This document shows, piece by piece, positions 44,580 to 54,121 of a DNA stretch of 64,000 nucleotides. The notes beneath the pieces were generated by a model. The model ran no database searches, was not told the DNA's origin, and saw only the letters and a list, made by a program, of their open reading frames with translations. The stretch lies in NCBI RefSeq assembly GCF_024704835.1, contig NZ_JAMXBE010000012.1, forward strand, positions 62,001 to 126,000. The letters run 5' to 3'. Within the stretch, counting starts at the first letter, position 1; every line of letters starts with the position of its first letter. Both the position numbers and the translations under genes were made by a program. The DNA is from Parapedobacter tibetensis (lineage in GTDB: Bacteria > Bacteroidota > Bacteroidia > Sphingobacteriales > Sphingobacteriaceae).

Positions 44580-45542
44580 TTATTTCTTTTTTTGCAAGGC
44601 TAAGCGGACTTTCTGCACGAAGTCTGTGGATACTTCGGCGACCCCTGCTGCGGCTTGGTCGTCCAATCCCAATTGCTGGATTAGATTGGCTACAACTTTA
44701 TAACTTTTAGTTTCTTCGCCTTTTTCCATACCTTTTTGGATTCCTTGCTTTTCGGCCTTATCCAATAAATACTCTGTTGTTCCCATTGCTTCGGTACTCC
44801 TTCCTTCTATTTCAGATGTTTCACTTTCAAAGATAATGAATTGATTTGGATCCACAAAAGAAACGTAATATTTTAAAAAGTCATATATCCCTGCCCGCGT
44901 GTGCTTTGGCATCTTGCGGCCCTTCATCTCGAAATACAGATCGCGTTTGATGCCCCGCAGGGTGTCGTCGTCCACACCCTTGCGCCTGATGGCCATCAGC
45001 GCCGTGAGCACCACCACCGAGAACGGGTTGCGGTCTGCCCGCAGCGCCGCCTCGTCCTGGTCCAGTATCTTATAACTGGTGAACTCATACGTGAGTTTGG
45101 TGCCCAGCAATCCTTCCTCGTAACCTGATGGACGGTAGTTTTTGTTGCCGTCCCCGAGTATGGCGACGGCCGTAATCGGAACCTTGTATTTTTCGCGGAG
45201 CTTGATGTAGTAATCCGCCATGCGCCTGGCCAAATCGCCTTTGCCTTTCTGCGACTGCACTTCCACATGGGTGAGGATGAATCGCTCGCCGCCGTCCTTA
45301 AGGAATACCTTGACCAGCTTGTCCACATAGCGCACGCCTTTGTTCCCTCCCTGCCTATGCTCGGGGAAAAGTTCGTCCATTTCCTTGTCGAGGTAGACGA
45401 AGCCCCTTCTGAAATCGAATAGGTCTTTTGACGCTGGGAAGAAGAACAGCAGGAAATGCCGGAACACATGCTCCAGCACGGCTTTCCAGAGGCGGTCGTC
45501 CTGCCTGCCGTTGGTTTTTATGCTGTTTTCGGGGTCTGCCAT
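44580..45542 (-). CDS. Rpn-family recombination-promoting nuclease / putative transposase (PD-(D/E)XK)
   Basis: A 320-residue protein with the PD-(D/E)XK layout: DLFDFRRGF (about 40-48), then HVEVQSQKGKGDLARRM (about 92-108), where E-x-Q supplies the core catalytic pair. A flexible C-terminal region with KAEKQGIQKGMEKGEE (about 268-283) matches the Rpn/transposase_31 family pattern. Such proteins promote RecA-independent recombination and are spread as mobile-like genes. It is more G+C-rich than its neighbours, in agreement with acquisition. It lies next to broken small genes. Confidence 0.82.
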   Translation of the reverse strand: MADPENSIKTNGRQDDRLWKAVLEHVFRHFLLFFFPASKDLFDFRRGFVYLDKEMDELFPEHRQGGNKGVRYVDKLVKVFLKDGGERFILTHVEVQSQKGKGDLARRMADYYIKLREKYKVPITAVAILGDGNKNYRPSGYEEGLLGTKLTYEFTSYKILDQDEAALRADRNPFSVVVLTALMAIRRKGVDDDTLRGIKRDLYFEMKGRKMPKHTRAGIYDFLKYYVSFVDPNQFIIFESETSEIEGRSTEAMGTTEYLLDKAEKQGIQKGMEKGEETKSYKVVANLIQQLGLDDQAAAGVAEVSTDFVQKVRLALQKKK

Positions 45543-45713
45543 GTTTTTCCGGGTATGGTGCTGGAAGCAAACTTACGTAAACAGCGATAAACTAACAAAC
45601 TTAGTTTCCAGTTTCCCTACAAGCCCTCCGATTTCGGAGCAATCCGTTTTTGCTGAGGAGAAAACAATCCGGCAAATAATTTCGTATCTTTGAATAATTA
45701 AAATAGAAAGCGT

Positions 45714-45896
45714 ATGGGAACTACGATAGAAAATAAAGGTCTTAAAAAGAAGCAGTATACAGAGGAAGAGCGCTTTGCCTTAAGTCTACAATCACCTGCC
45801 TTTGTAAAAAAGAAGAAGGATGCAGAAGCATTTCTCAAAAAAGCAGGGCTACCCGAGTGGCATCCTCATTATGATAAATTCAAAAAACAACAATAA
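45714..45896 (+). CDS. Small hypothetical protein, 60 aa
   Basis: A highly charged, mostly helical small protein (KKKQYTEEERFALSLQS, KKAGLPEWHPHYDKF). A -7-like TATCTTTG (45685-45692) lies 21 bases before the ATG, but no -33 box is at the usual distance. No signal peptide, no membrane helix. It is divergent from the nuclease gene. I do not recognise the family. Confidence 0.5.
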   Translation: MGTTIENKGLKKKQYTEEERFALSLQSPAFVKKKKDAEAFLKKAGLPEWHPHYDKFKKQQ

Positions 45897-46663
45897 TATA
45901 GTCTCTTAATTATTGTATGCATATTAAGCCTTACACCTGCTGGATGTGAGGTTTTTTATTTAAGAGTAAAATCCCCCGCCCCATTGCCATCGGAGAACCT
46001 TCCGGGAAATGCCACTACCTATATACCATCACCGACAGAGGCGGGTGACTTAACCCTTTCTATAGCAAAGAACTACAAGGCATGAGTCATTTATTTTCTA
46101 AGGCGTAGGTTCTGGGAGGGATTAAATTGACGAAACAACGCCAAAAGCGAAACGCCACCTAGGGGTGGCTATTGGATATTTGAATGCATGGTCGATATTA
46201 CAGCTTCGCGACCTTTCAATCAACTACATCGCTATTGTTTGTCAGTAATCTTCCCTGCTTTCATACCGCTTGAAATCCCGGTGGCCCCAACTGGTGAGGT
46301 GGTAGCCACCGCGATGCTGGCAATGGTAAGTCCTGCGTTGCTTGGGTCGGCCCTGACGGTGCTTGATGCGTCTGCCATCCAATTTGCTGTGCGACATCTT
46401 GAATCCCCACCTCAACCTATAGATGGCAACACTTGCCTCAACCCTGGACACACTTTTAGCTATAACTATTCATTATGAGTGAAGAAAGCCTATCCAATAT
46501 TCCGGTTTCCCGTAATAAGAGGTACATATTCATCCTTAATTTTGGATGATATTATGTCAAAGCATTACGACGCGCCAAAAACAGCGCTATAAAATGCATC
46601 TCAAAAAATGAGATGATAATCGGATCTATACTTATCTTGTGAGGCATTTCAATAGTGGGAACA
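45897..46663. other. Gene-poor scrap region
   Basis: No gene I can support. Open frames of 70-96 codons exist on both strands around 46190-46480, but neither looks like a conserved protein. A short palindrome, GCCACC TAGG GGTGGC (46154-46169), is the only structure noted. Confidence 0.4.
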
Positions 46664-46759
46664 ATGAACCGAATCAAAGCCGTATTGCAGGAGAAACGCA
46701 TAGGTATGCTGATTAACAAGGTTGAGAAAGTTATGTCATCTAAAAAAGAACGAACATGA
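46664..46759 (+). pseudogene. Remnant of an XRE/HTH gene N terminus
   Basis: The frame MNRIKAVLQEK (46664-46696) matches the standard beginning of small XRE regulators of Bacteroidetes (MNRIK.VLEEKG), but after 11 residues it leaves that family and stops at residue 31. It is best read as a truncated regulator remnant. Weak evidence because it is short. Confidence 0.35.
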
Positions 46760-46942
46760 CACGATTATCGACACGAATAGCTGCGCGAAAAGTTGTTTCA
46801 TGCCGTAAAAATGGTTGTTCTCGGCAAAATCGATTGATTCTTAACAGGTTTTAACGTTCGATTATGATCTGTTTTTTTAAATCGATACAATTTAAGATCA
46901 ATCTAATTTGTTTTACTAAAAAAAACAGGTATATATTTGTGT

Positions 46943-47143
46943 ATGTATAACCAAATCGAAATATACCAAGCCAAGGACGGCCAAACGCAAATCGAGGTGA
47001 CATTTGAGCAAGATGCGGTGTGGCTTAACAGAAAATCAATTGGCCTTATTTGTCGCGGCCAGCAAGCCCGACGGACCATTCATGTTTGCCCTTGGAAACA
47101 GACAAAATATGAATGCTCCATTAGTCCATTGAAAAGCAAATAA
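46943..47143 (+). pseudogene. Decayed RhuM-family (virulence RhuM) gene fragment
   Basis: The start MYNQIEIYQAKDGQTQIEV and VWL match the N terminus of RhuM-family proteins. At about 47020 the frame breaks: deleting one A in CTTAACAG restores VWLTENQLALF, the family's conserved continuation, but this frame ends soon after. About 35 codons of the roughly 330-codon gene remain. The promoter is intact: TTTG (46907-46910), 21 bases, TATATTTG (46932-46939), with the ATG 3 bases later. Confidence 0.6.
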
Positions 47144-47215
47144 TGTACTAATGAAATGGAGATGGTGAAGAAATTGGTGTTAGTGTATTGAATAGAAACA
47201 AGTATAGTAAGTAAG

Positions 47216-48196
47216 ATGAGAATCAGTATCAGTTTTTTATTCGTTCTAATGACTATCCAGTCTTGTGGTCAGAACAAAGAGCGTGTTGAAAATCAAACCA
47301 CGGGAAAGACAATACGGGAAATTGAAAAATACGATAATGAACCAGTATATCGGCTTAAGGTCACGAGCTCGTTATCGTATACCATCAGAATAAACGGCAT
47401 AACGACCGCCAGCAAGAATCAGAATACAGGGAATACGAGGTGGTTTTTAGTGAATAACTGTATTCCGGCCTCAGGGGAGCAGGAGCTGGAGATTAATATT
47501 CGTCCATCAATGACCAGTGACGGAACGAGCCACAAGGAGTTCATAGAAAATAGTAATACGTTTAAAATTGAACTTGAGAGCACTTCTGGAATAAGCGGCA
47601 GTTTGGAAGAACCGACGATCGTTTATCAGTATGAATTGCCGGAGGGAGATTATTCCCGGCAAGAAACGTTTGTTCACAAAGCCTCTTTTAAGGCGGAAGT
47701 GCCTTATGAATTGATAGATTGGCGGAACGGAAAAACGTTTAAAGACAAAGATAGCACGATATTGAAAACAGCGGTTCTTGAATTTTATAAAGATTTAAAA
47801 GATCACTACGAGCATAAAAACGGAGAAGAATATATAAAGCTTATTGAAAAAGGAATGTATAATTTGGCACAAGGGGCCTACTACGATAATGATGCGTTTG
47901 AGAAACTGAAAAAGAATAAAATAGACTTCATAAATAGAAAATCGAGAGAATTGGAGGATTTAGATAATTACCAACTGGAAATTTCAGGAAACGGAAAACT
48001 TTTATCTTTAAGAAAAATCGATGGATATAATCGGGAAGAAGGGGTATTGAGAAGAAAGTATACAAAGAACGGTCAGGAAACGGTTCATATTGATGACATT
48101 TACCTTTATGCTCCCCAAGGGATTGACTCAGATAATGGCAAAGAAAAATTAGAAGTGATCGTATATCAAAATCTGGTTAAACCATATTTTCCATGA
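47216..48196 (+). CDS. Lipoprotein, paralogue A of a tandem pair
   Basis: 326 residues with a lipoprotein signal (FVLMTIQSCGQNK, Cys17). The mature protein is beta-rich in the first half (YRLKVTSSLSYTIRINGI, FLVNNCIPASGEQELEI), followed by a charged helical part (about 185-255) and a C-terminal DUF-like closing with LLSLRKIDGYNREEGVLRR. It is about 45-50% identical by eye to the next gene and overlaps it by four bases. No family recognised. Acidic, membrane-anchored lipoproteins in tandem paralogous arrays often act as immunity proteins, but no toxin gene is seen here. Confidence 0.75.
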   Translation: MRISISFLFVLMTIQSCGQNKERVENQTTGKTIREIEKYDNEPVYRLKVTSSLSYTIRINGITTASKNQNTGNTRWFLVNNCIPASGEQELEINIRPSMTSDGTSHKEFIENSNTFKIELESTSGISGSLEEPTIVYQYELPEGDYSRQETFVHKASFKAEVPYELIDWRNGKTFKDKDSTILKTAVLEFYKDLKDHYEHKNGEEYIKLIEKGMYNLAQGAYYDNDAFEKLKKNKIDFINRKSRELEDLDNYQLEISGNGKLLSLRKIDGYNREEGVLRRKYTKNGQETVHIDDIYLYAPQGIDSDNGKEKLEVIVYQNLVKPYFP

Positions 48197-49170
48197 CGAA
48201 TACATTAAGTACCATTTGCTGTTTCATGTTTTTGACGCCATTTTTGGCTTGTAGCCAGCAAAATACAAATGGAATAAAAAGTATAAACATCATAGACGAA
48301 ATTGATCACCTTGAAAATTTCGGCGATGAACCCACCTATCAATTAAGGGTTAATACGGGGTATTCGTTTACCGTATTAATAAATGGTATACCCATCGGGA
48401 ATAAATATGTGAACTATTTGAGTCATTATTTGACGGAAATTAATTCCTGCATACCCAATAAGGGGGAGCAAAAAATAGAAATACAAATTTATCCAAGGTA
48501 TGTGGATGAGCTTACCCAAAACGAATCATTGGAACATGATATCGGTTTTAAGCTAACCATCGAGCAAACGGCATGGAAAGACGGTGGCATGGAAGAACCC
48601 AAGATTATATATAGCTATAGCTTGCCCGAAGGGGATTATGCCGGGCAAAAATCATTCATACATGCAGCTATATTTACCGCCGCCGTGCCTTATGAGCTCA
48701 TCGATTGGCGAATGGGAAGAACCTTTGATGAGCAGGATACGGCGACCTTAAAAATAAAGGTTTTACAGGCCTATGAAAAACTGATATCCGATTTTGAAAA
48801 CCAACAAGGGGAGGATTATGTAAATGCGTTGGGCAAAGGGTTATTTAATCTATACCAATCAAGCTATTTTGATAAAGAAGAGGCGTTAAACCACATCAAC
48901 CACAGAATCTCGTTTATCAATAAGAAAAAGCGAAAACTTGCAGAAATAGCGAATTACAAGTTGGAAATTCTGGGTGATGGAAAGTTACTCTCGCTAAAAC
49001 GAATAGACGGATATAACCGTAGAGAGGGGGTGATTAGAAGACACTATAAGAAGGGACCTAAAGAGATGGTGCAAGTTGATGATATACTCTTTTATGCTCC
49101 CCAGTCGTCAAAAAGCGATGACCTTCAAGTCATCTGGCATAGGAACCTGGTTAAAGGCGCCAATCCGTAA
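48193..49170 (+). CDS. Lipoprotein, paralogue B of a tandem pair
   Basis: 325 residues with a lipoprotein signal (FLTPFLACSQQN, Cys20). It shares blocks with paralogue A along its full length: VPYELIDWR.G.TF, LLSLKRIDGYNR.EGV and the YAPQ segment. The start overlaps the stop of A (ATGA), so translation is coupled. A deleted third copy lies about 1 kb downstream (50121-50282) and retains two segments almost identical to this gene. Function unknown. Confidence 0.75.
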   Translation: MTNTLSTICCFMFLTPFLACSQQNTNGIKSINIIDEIDHLENFGDEPTYQLRVNTGYSFTVLINGIPIGNKYVNYLSHYLTEINSCIPNKGEQKIEIQIYPRYVDELTQNESLEHDIGFKLTIEQTAWKDGGMEEPKIIYSYSLPEGDYAGQKSFIHAAIFTAAVPYELIDWRMGRTFDEQDTATLKIKVLQAYEKLISDFENQQGEDYVNALGKGLFNLYQSSYFDKEEALNHINHRISFINKKKRKLAEIANYKLEILGDGKLLSLKRIDGYNRREGVIRRHYKKGPKEMVQVDDILFYAPQSSKSDDLQVIWHRNLVKGANP

Positions 49171-49194
49171 ATAAACGTAAGTAAAAATTGGTCT

Positions 49195-50001
49195 ATGATG
49201 TATAGAAAAGCGACACTATCAGGCTTACTTGCTTTCTTAATCCTGCAAGGTTGTGCGCAGGAAAGTAAAAAAGAGGGGAACCTCGTGCTAAAAAGTATAT
49301 ACGAGGTCACGAAAGGGGATAGTAATCAGCTATTAGTCTATGGTTTGAAGGGTAACGTAAAAACGGTGGAACAGAAGACGTATCTTGTGCCCCAAGATTC
49401 CGTCATTGACCTTGGCGGCTATGAGGCTTCGGGTTTGAGCGAAGACGTTCATTATCCCTTTCTTTCGGAAATGGACAATGATTGTAAGCTAACATTTGAT
49501 GAAGCGGGCAAGCTGTTATACCGCATTGCATACGGGGAAAGGTTTTCAAGTAAAACGGTTGAAACCGATACGTTGCATTACAACGCAAAGGGTGATCTTG
49601 CGCGAATCAAAAACAGACTGGTGGGTGACGATTCCGTCTTTAATAATGACACTAAATTCGATTATGATGAAAATGGGCATCTTGTCAGAGATGCAACCAA
49701 TAATAAAGCGATATTTGAATATACGTATGATGAAGCCAAGAACCAGGTAAGGGTTGTGCATTACGACGACGGCGAGTTTTGGTTTGACAAACTTCACACG
49801 CATGACAAATTCGGATTAACTACGGAAACACAGAATTATAATGAAGACGGCAGTTTGGATACGCGCTGGGTGTATGAGTATGACGATTCGGGAGGCATTG
49901 AAAAAGAGATCGCATACTTCCCGAATGGAGACTTTCACGAATATAAAAAGGCGGAAGTGGACAAAACAATCAAGGTTTACCGCCAATATGACAAGAAATA
50001 A
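49195..50001 (+). CDS. Lipoprotein with YD/RHS-like repeats
   Basis: 268 residues. The signal is FLILQGCAQESK (lipobox Cys20). The mature part contains repeated G.L.....Y.Y.....L units (DEAGKLLYRIAYGE, YNAKGDLARIKN, YDENGHLVRDA, FEYTYDEAKNQV, YEYDDSGGIEKEI), as in YD-repeat surface proteins, and no enzymatic domain. It follows paralogue B by 24 bases. The sequence immediately after the stop continues to look like such a repeat in another frame (TIRERKFEYYR ends at 50080), a sign of local duplication and decay. Confidence 0.72.
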   Translation: MMYRKATLSGLLAFLILQGCAQESKKEGNLVLKSIYEVTKGDSNQLLVYGLKGNVKTVEQKTYLVPQDSVIDLGGYEASGLSEDVHYPFLSEMDNDCKLTFDEAGKLLYRIAYGERFSSKTVETDTLHYNAKGDLARIKNRLVGDDSVFNNDTKFDYDENGHLVRDATNNKAIFEYTYDEAKNQVRVVHYDDGEFWFDKLHTHDKFGLTTETQNYNEDGSLDTRWVYEYDDSGGIEKEIAYFPNGDFHEYKKAEVDKTIKVYRQYDKK

Positions 50002-50120
50002 GAATTGCACAAAAAGGGTTATTGTTGATTCAAATGGAAGGATGACGATCAGAGAACGGAAATTTGAGTATTATCGATGATATGCTCTACCGGTGCGGAA
50101 TTGAAGGCGTTTCATCAGCT

Positions 50121-50282
50121 GGAATGAAAAGTATAAACATCATGTGGATGAGCTTACCCAAAACGCATCGTTGGAACATGATATAGAGGATCATCATGCT
50201 GTATGTGCCTAAAAAATCAATGAACGGTAATTACGGCTTTGAAGTTATTTGGTATATGGAAGTAATCAAGGGCACTCAGTAA
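50121..50282 (+). pseudogene. Deleted third copy of the tandem lipoprotein gene
   Basis: GGAATGAAAAGTATAAACAT (50121-50140) matches 48271-48290 of paralogue B with one mismatch. Directly joined to it, 50144-50185 matches 48512-48553 of the same gene, so about 218 bases are deleted between a 2-base repeat (AT). The end 50196-50282 encodes YVPKKS...FEVIWYMEVIKGTQ, comparable to the C terminus of B (YAPQSS...LQVIWHRNLVKGANP). Confidence 0.72.
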
Positions 50283-50347
50283 TCCATATGTTTGGGGATA
50301 CAAAGTTGGAGCATACCTTTATTAAAAACCGGAAAGATGAAATATAA

Positions 50348-50378
50348 AAGGCCGCCCGGAATTTCTCCGGGCGGCCTT
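50348..50378. terminator. Strong G+C-rich stem-loop
   Basis: AAGGCCGCCCGGA (50348-50360), loop ATTTC, TCCGGGCGGCCTT (50366-50378) is a perfect 13-bp stem. There is no T-run after it, so it may be an mRNA end or an attenuator ahead of the gene at 50401 rather than a classic terminator. Confidence 0.55.
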
Positions 50379-50400
50379 CGAAACAGACAAATATGAAGAA

Positions 50401-50976
50401 ATGAATCTATCGGGATTAATACTAAAAAGCCATATACTGCTGGTCAGCCTCTACTGCGCTGGTACGGTCCGGGTGCACGGACAGGAGAAATTAGTCAAAG
50501 ACACCCTCCTGTTAGGGAGCTACACCGAACAAGGCAGTGCTGCTTTGATAGCAGGGACACGCACGGTAACGCTGCCCAAAAATAGCGCATATCGGCTATA
50601 TGAAGTGCCGGCGGCTTATTTTGTGGAAGCCATGATGAACGGGCTTTTAACTTTTCTGGCGGCGGGCGATAAGGGAGAAATATGGGAAGCCGGGTTCCGT
50701 AAGAACCAGCTGCATTTTAAATCGTTTACCTCAGATCGGGAAAAGACCCTGCACATTACCTATCACAGCGATCAGCTGCCCAGTCAAACCATTATGTTTT
50801 CGGCAGCAGATAATAAATGTTATGGCATGATTAAAGCAGTGGATTTTAACGGGGATGATAAACGGGAGCTGCCCGCCTGTGTGTACTCTATCAATGACCA
50901 GGAAATGCTGTTCGAAATATTCCTGAATATCGATGGTAAGGTATTGAAAGGTTGCGGCACATTTGCAAAGAACTGA
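50401..50976 (+). CDS. Secreted hypothetical protein, 191 aa
   Basis: A 191-residue protein with an N-terminal signal (about 1-28, ending VHGQEK). The mature part is beta-rich (LLLGSYTEQGSAAL, VTLPKNSAYRLYEV) with four Cys that could form disulfides. The segment VDFNGDDKRELPACVY resembles an EF-hand-like or FG-GAP-type Asp-rich turn but is single. I do not recognise the family. It starts 22 bases after the strong stem-loop at 50348-50378, which may influence its expression. Confidence 0.55.
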   Translation: MNLSGLILKSHILLVSLYCAGTVRVHGQEKLVKDTLLLGSYTEQGSAALIAGTRTVTLPKNSAYRLYEVPAAYFVEAMMNGLLTFLAAGDKGEIWEAGFRKNQLHFKSFTSDREKTLHITYHSDQLPSQTIMFSAADNKCYGMIKAVDFNGDDKRELPACVYSINDQEMLFEIFLNIDGKVLKGCGTFAKN

Positions 50977-51214
50977 CTCAACTATTACGGCGGTAAGGGC
51001 GGGTGGTTTATGAAAAGGCTGGGCCCATTTCCTGTGACACCAGGAAATAGTTTTTGTTTATGAACCCGACATGATTAAAATAATGTTATTCGCCTTCGTG
51101 CTTGTTTTAAGAGGCGTTCATGAATGCTTCGCATTTAAACAACCTTGCCCGTAGCGAGGCATTTCCTTTTGTCCGATATCGATTGAAATGCCATCAGCCG
51201 CTCCTCTCAAAACG
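50977..51214. other. Intergenic gap, no gene seen
   Basis: Nothing convincing. An 81-codon open frame on the minus strand overlaps the terminator and lacks a start context or protein-like composition. Confidence 0.35.
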
Positions 51215-51239
51215 AAAAACCGCCCGCTTTCGCGGACGG
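51215..51239 (-). terminator. Rho-independent terminator with GAAA tetraloop
   Basis: On the minus strand CCGTCCGC, GAAA, GCGGGCGG (complement of 51220-51239) forms an 8-bp stem with one G-T wobble and a GNRA loop, followed by TTTTT (complement of 51215-51219). It lies about 180 bases beyond the stop of the PIG-L gene, with no gene between. Confidence 0.75.
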
Positions 51240-51416
51240 CAGCCCCAATGGGATTAGGGGCTATCAACCTAAACCTAGCACGAAGATAAGGATTTTTTTT
51301 GAACAGCCATAAGGCCGTTATATTGTATTTTGCATTGTTTGAGTTTATGTTTGGTAAGCGCATAAGTTTAAATCACTTCGATTAATGGGGTAGTTTTTCC
51401 CGGGAAGAGGGTTCAC

Positions 51417-52304
51417 TCAATCCGTACATAATATGGGGAACAGCATATGGATTTCATCATCGGTCACCCGTCTGCCATACTCGCAGATTTCGAATGATTC
51501 AATGCGTTTGACATCGCTAAGTTTCTTGTGCGGACACCGTTTAAGCAATTGCTTTTCTATTTCATCCGTGATAATGGATTGGGGTAGGCGCCAAGCCCTT
51601 AGCCATGCCCGCCGTTCAGCGGCTCCAGTGGGAGGTTCATCCAATTGCATAATCCACGGCAGCCATTCGTAAAACTGTGATGCATGTGCATCCAACAAAT
51701 CTACCATCCCATCTAGCACCGAGGTCACATCAACGACAATATCAGGGCGGAATGGATTGGGTTGCTGGAAATTGTCGCTGAAATACAAGAATAGGGGGTT
51801 CTTTTTCAAAGCGGGCACCTTGCTCACAATATTTGGGACAGTCACCAAAAAAGCGGCATCCTGTACTAACACGCCGGTGTATCGATGGTCAGGATGATAC
51901 GTATTGGGGCGGTGTGATATCACAATATCCGCCTCCCATTCGCGAATCAAGCGGATGACTTCATGCCTATTCTCCAGGGTTGCCATCAGCTCCCCGTCGG
52001 GGATATCCAGAATCTCATAGGTGACCCCGATCTTCCGCGCCGCTTCCATGCTTTCTTCATAGCGGTGTTTAGCTAGCTCCTTCCCCTTCATCCGAACATG
52101 CCCTTTGTCGCCATTGGTCATAGACACGAATTTCACTGCATGTCCTTGGTTGGCATATAAAATGGCTAGTCCCCCAGCCCCTACTTCACAATCATCCGGA
52201 TGGGCACCTATTACGATTACACGCAGGGGTTTTTCTTGCGCGAATAATGTTGTACTTCCTACTAACAGTATAATGCTTAAAATTAGTCTGTATGCTTTCA
52301 TCAT
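51417..52304 (-). CDS. PIG-L family deacetylase, exported
   Basis: A 295-residue protein from the ATG pair at 52304/52301 (MMKAYRLIL), followed by a signal peptide (ending TLFAQ); an upstream start would put 15 residues ahead of the signal. The zinc motif AHPDDCEVGAGG and HPDH (in PNTYHPDHR) are intact, as required for LmbE/PIG-L N-deacetylases that remove acetyl from N-acetylglucosaminyl compounds. The family includes BshB (bacillithiol synthesis), but export argues for a different substrate, perhaps a cell-wall or extracellular GlcNAc derivative. Confidence 0.85.
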   Translation of the reverse strand: MMKAYRLILSIILLVGSTTLFAQEKPLRVIVIGAHPDDCEVGAGGLAILYANQGHAVKFVSMTNGDKGHVRMKGKELAKHRYEESMEAARKIGVTYEILDIPDGELMATLENRHEVIRLIREWEADIVISHRPNTYHPDHRYTGVLVQDAAFLVTVPNIVSKVPALKKNPLFLYFSDNFQQPNPFRPDIVVDVTSVLDGMVDLLDAHASQFYEWLPWIMQLDEPPTGAAERRAWLRAWRLPQSIITDEIEKQLLKRCPHKKLSDVKRIESFEICEYGRRVTDDEIHMLFPILCTD

Positions 52305-52425
52305 ATTCCAAAATTGAAACAGCTGCCCAATATAGTTAATAACAGGCAAAATGATAGGGATTTATGTGGTTTTTCTGGGACATCTATGATTCGACAAGAG
52401 CACATCTCATGTCTAAATCTAATAT

Positions 52426-52551
52426 TTAAAAAGGTTCACGCAGAGACACAAAGGCACTCCGCTTTCTCGCGAAGGCCGCTAAGGAATGGGCTCGGCGCAC
52501 TTTGCGTGAAAAAAACCTTCGCGTGCTTTGCGTGAAACCTGCTAGCTGTCG
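52426..52551. repeat. MITE-like repeat, copy 1
   Basis: About 126 bases that recur at 62634-62757 with roughly 90% identity and small indels, same orientation. The outer segments AGGTTCACGCA and TGCGTGAAACCT are inverted relative to each other with one base inserted, giving terminal inverted repeats. The interior is G+C-rich (CTTTCTCGCGAAGGCCGC). No protein is encoded. Confidence 0.8.
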
Positions 52552-52659
52552 TACACCCTCACATCTCACATCAAATCCCTATATTTCCTCTACAAAAGTT
52601 GTCTTTCAATGGCAGCCGGAGAGACCGATAAATCCACTTTTTTATGCAACGCGATTAAA

Positions 52660-52690
52660 TTGCATATAAAAGCGGATTTATCTAAGTTTG
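52660..52690 (+). promoter_or_regulatory. Bacteroidetes promoter of fumC
   Basis: TTG (52660-52662), 20 bases, TAAGTTTG (52683-52690). The flanks TTGCATATAAA and TTTATCTAAGTTTG are identical to the HAD nucleotidase promoter at 1238-1268; only the six central spacer bases differ. Confidence 0.62.
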
Positions 52691-52717
52691 CATACGTAAT
52701 CAAAAACATCAAAATTC

Positions 52718-54115
52718 ATGTCTTATAGAGTAGAACACGACACCATGGGTGAAGTGCAGGTACCTGCCGATAAATACTGGGGGGCACAGACCGAACGTTC
52801 GCGCAATAACTTCAAAATTGGCCCGGCGGCATCCATGCCGAAAGAAATTATCGAAGCCTTCGCCTACCTCAAGAAGGCAGCGGCCTATACGAATACCGAT
52901 GCAGGTGTATTGCCGGCAGAGAAACGGGATTTAATTGCCCAGGTATGTGATGAAATATTGGATGGGCAGTTGGATGGGCAGTTTCCGTTGGTCATTTGGC
53001 AAACCGGATCAGGTACGCAGTCAAACATGAACGTCAATGAAGTGATAGCCAACCGCGTGCATGTCATTCAGGGCAACAAACTTGGTGAGGGTAAACCATT
53101 CGTCCACCCTAATGATGACGTGAACAAGTCACAATCTTCAAACGACACCTACCCCACGGCTATGCACATCGCCGCTTATAAAAGATTGATGGAAACGACT
53201 ATCCCCGGCGTGGAAAAACTAAGGGATACGCTGCAAGCAAAATCCGAAGCATTCGCCAGCGTAGTCAAAATTGGCCGCACACACCTCATGGATGCTACGC
53301 CACTCACCTTGGGGCAGGAATTTTCGGGCTATGTAGCCCAGCTTAATTATGGTCTCAAGGCATTGAAAAATACACTGGAGCACCTTTCCGACCTTGCCCT
53401 TGGCGGTACGGCCGTAGGTACCGGGATCAATACCCCCAAAGGATACGCAGAAAATGTGGCCAAGTATATCGCTGATTTCACCGGGCTACCCTTGCGCACG
53501 GCACCCAATAAATTCGAGGCGCTCGCATCTCACGACGCCATCGTAGAAAGCCATGGTGCGTTGAAACAATTGGCCGTATCGCTGATGAAAATTGCCAACG
53601 ACATCCGCATGTTGGCTTCCGGTCCACGCTCCGGTATCGGTGAACTGATGATTCCTGAAAACGAACCCGGCTCATCCATCATGCCGGGTAAGGTAAACCC
53701 CACACAATGTGAGGCACTCACCATGGTTGCTGCACAAGTCATCGGCAATGATGTAGCCATCGCTGTAGGCGGTGCCAATGGACATTACGAGCTCAACGTG
53801 TTCAAACCCATGATGGCCGCCAATTTCCTGCAATCTGCACGGTTAATTGGCGATGCCTGTGTCTCGTTCAATGACCATTGTGCGGTAGGTATCGAACCTA
53901 ACCGTGATGGCATCAAAAAACACCTCGAAAATTCATTGATGCTCGTTACGGCCCTCAACCCACACATCGGTTATGAAAATGCGGCCAAAATTGCGAAAAA
54001 AGCTCATAAGGAAAAAAAATCCCTACGGGAGGCTGCATTGGAATTGGGATTATTGACCAATGACCAATTCGATGAATGGGTGCGGCCGGAAGATATGATT
54101 GGAGGACTGAAATAA
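52718..54115 (+). CDS. fumC: Class II fumarate hydratase
   Basis: A 465-residue cytosolic TCA-cycle enzyme that hydrates fumarate to malate without iron-sulfur clusters. The superfamily signature [11 protein letters not shown] is intact, the substrate block [14 protein letters not shown] is present, and the length is normal. The gene has its own promoter and is closely followed (6 bases) by a small lipoprotein gene. Confidence 0.97.
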   Translation: MSYRVEHDTMGEVQVPADKYWGAQTERSRNNFKIGPAASMPKEIIEAFAYLKKAAAYTNTDAGVLPAEKRDLIAQVCDEILDGQLDGQFPLVIWQTGSGTQSNMNVNEVIANRVHVIQGNKLGEGKPFVHPNDDVNKSQSSNDTYPTAMHIAAYKRLMETTIPGVEKLRDTLQAKSEAFASVVKIGRTHLMDATPLTLGQEFSGYVAQLNYGLKALKNTLEHLSDLALGGTAVGTGINTPKGYAENVAKYIADFTGLPLRTAPNKFEALASHDAIVESHGALKQLAVSLMKIANDIRMLASGPRSGIGELMIPENEPGSSIMPGKVNPTQCEALTMVAAQVIGNDVAIAVGGANGHYELNVFKPMMAANFLQSARLIGDACVSFNDHCAVGIEPNRDGIKKHLENSLMLVTALNPHIGYENAAKIAKKAHKEKKSLREAALELGLLTNDQFDEWVRPEDMIGGLK

Positions 54116-54121
54116 CATCAC

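Noticed and set aside
46188-46478. 96-codon plus-strand and 69-codon minus-strand frames
   Set aside because: No start context, no family similarity visible and mutually overlapping; treated as non-coding.
51118-51363. 81-codon minus-strand frame after the PIG-L gene
   Set aside because: It passes through an intrinsic terminator and has no recognisable features.
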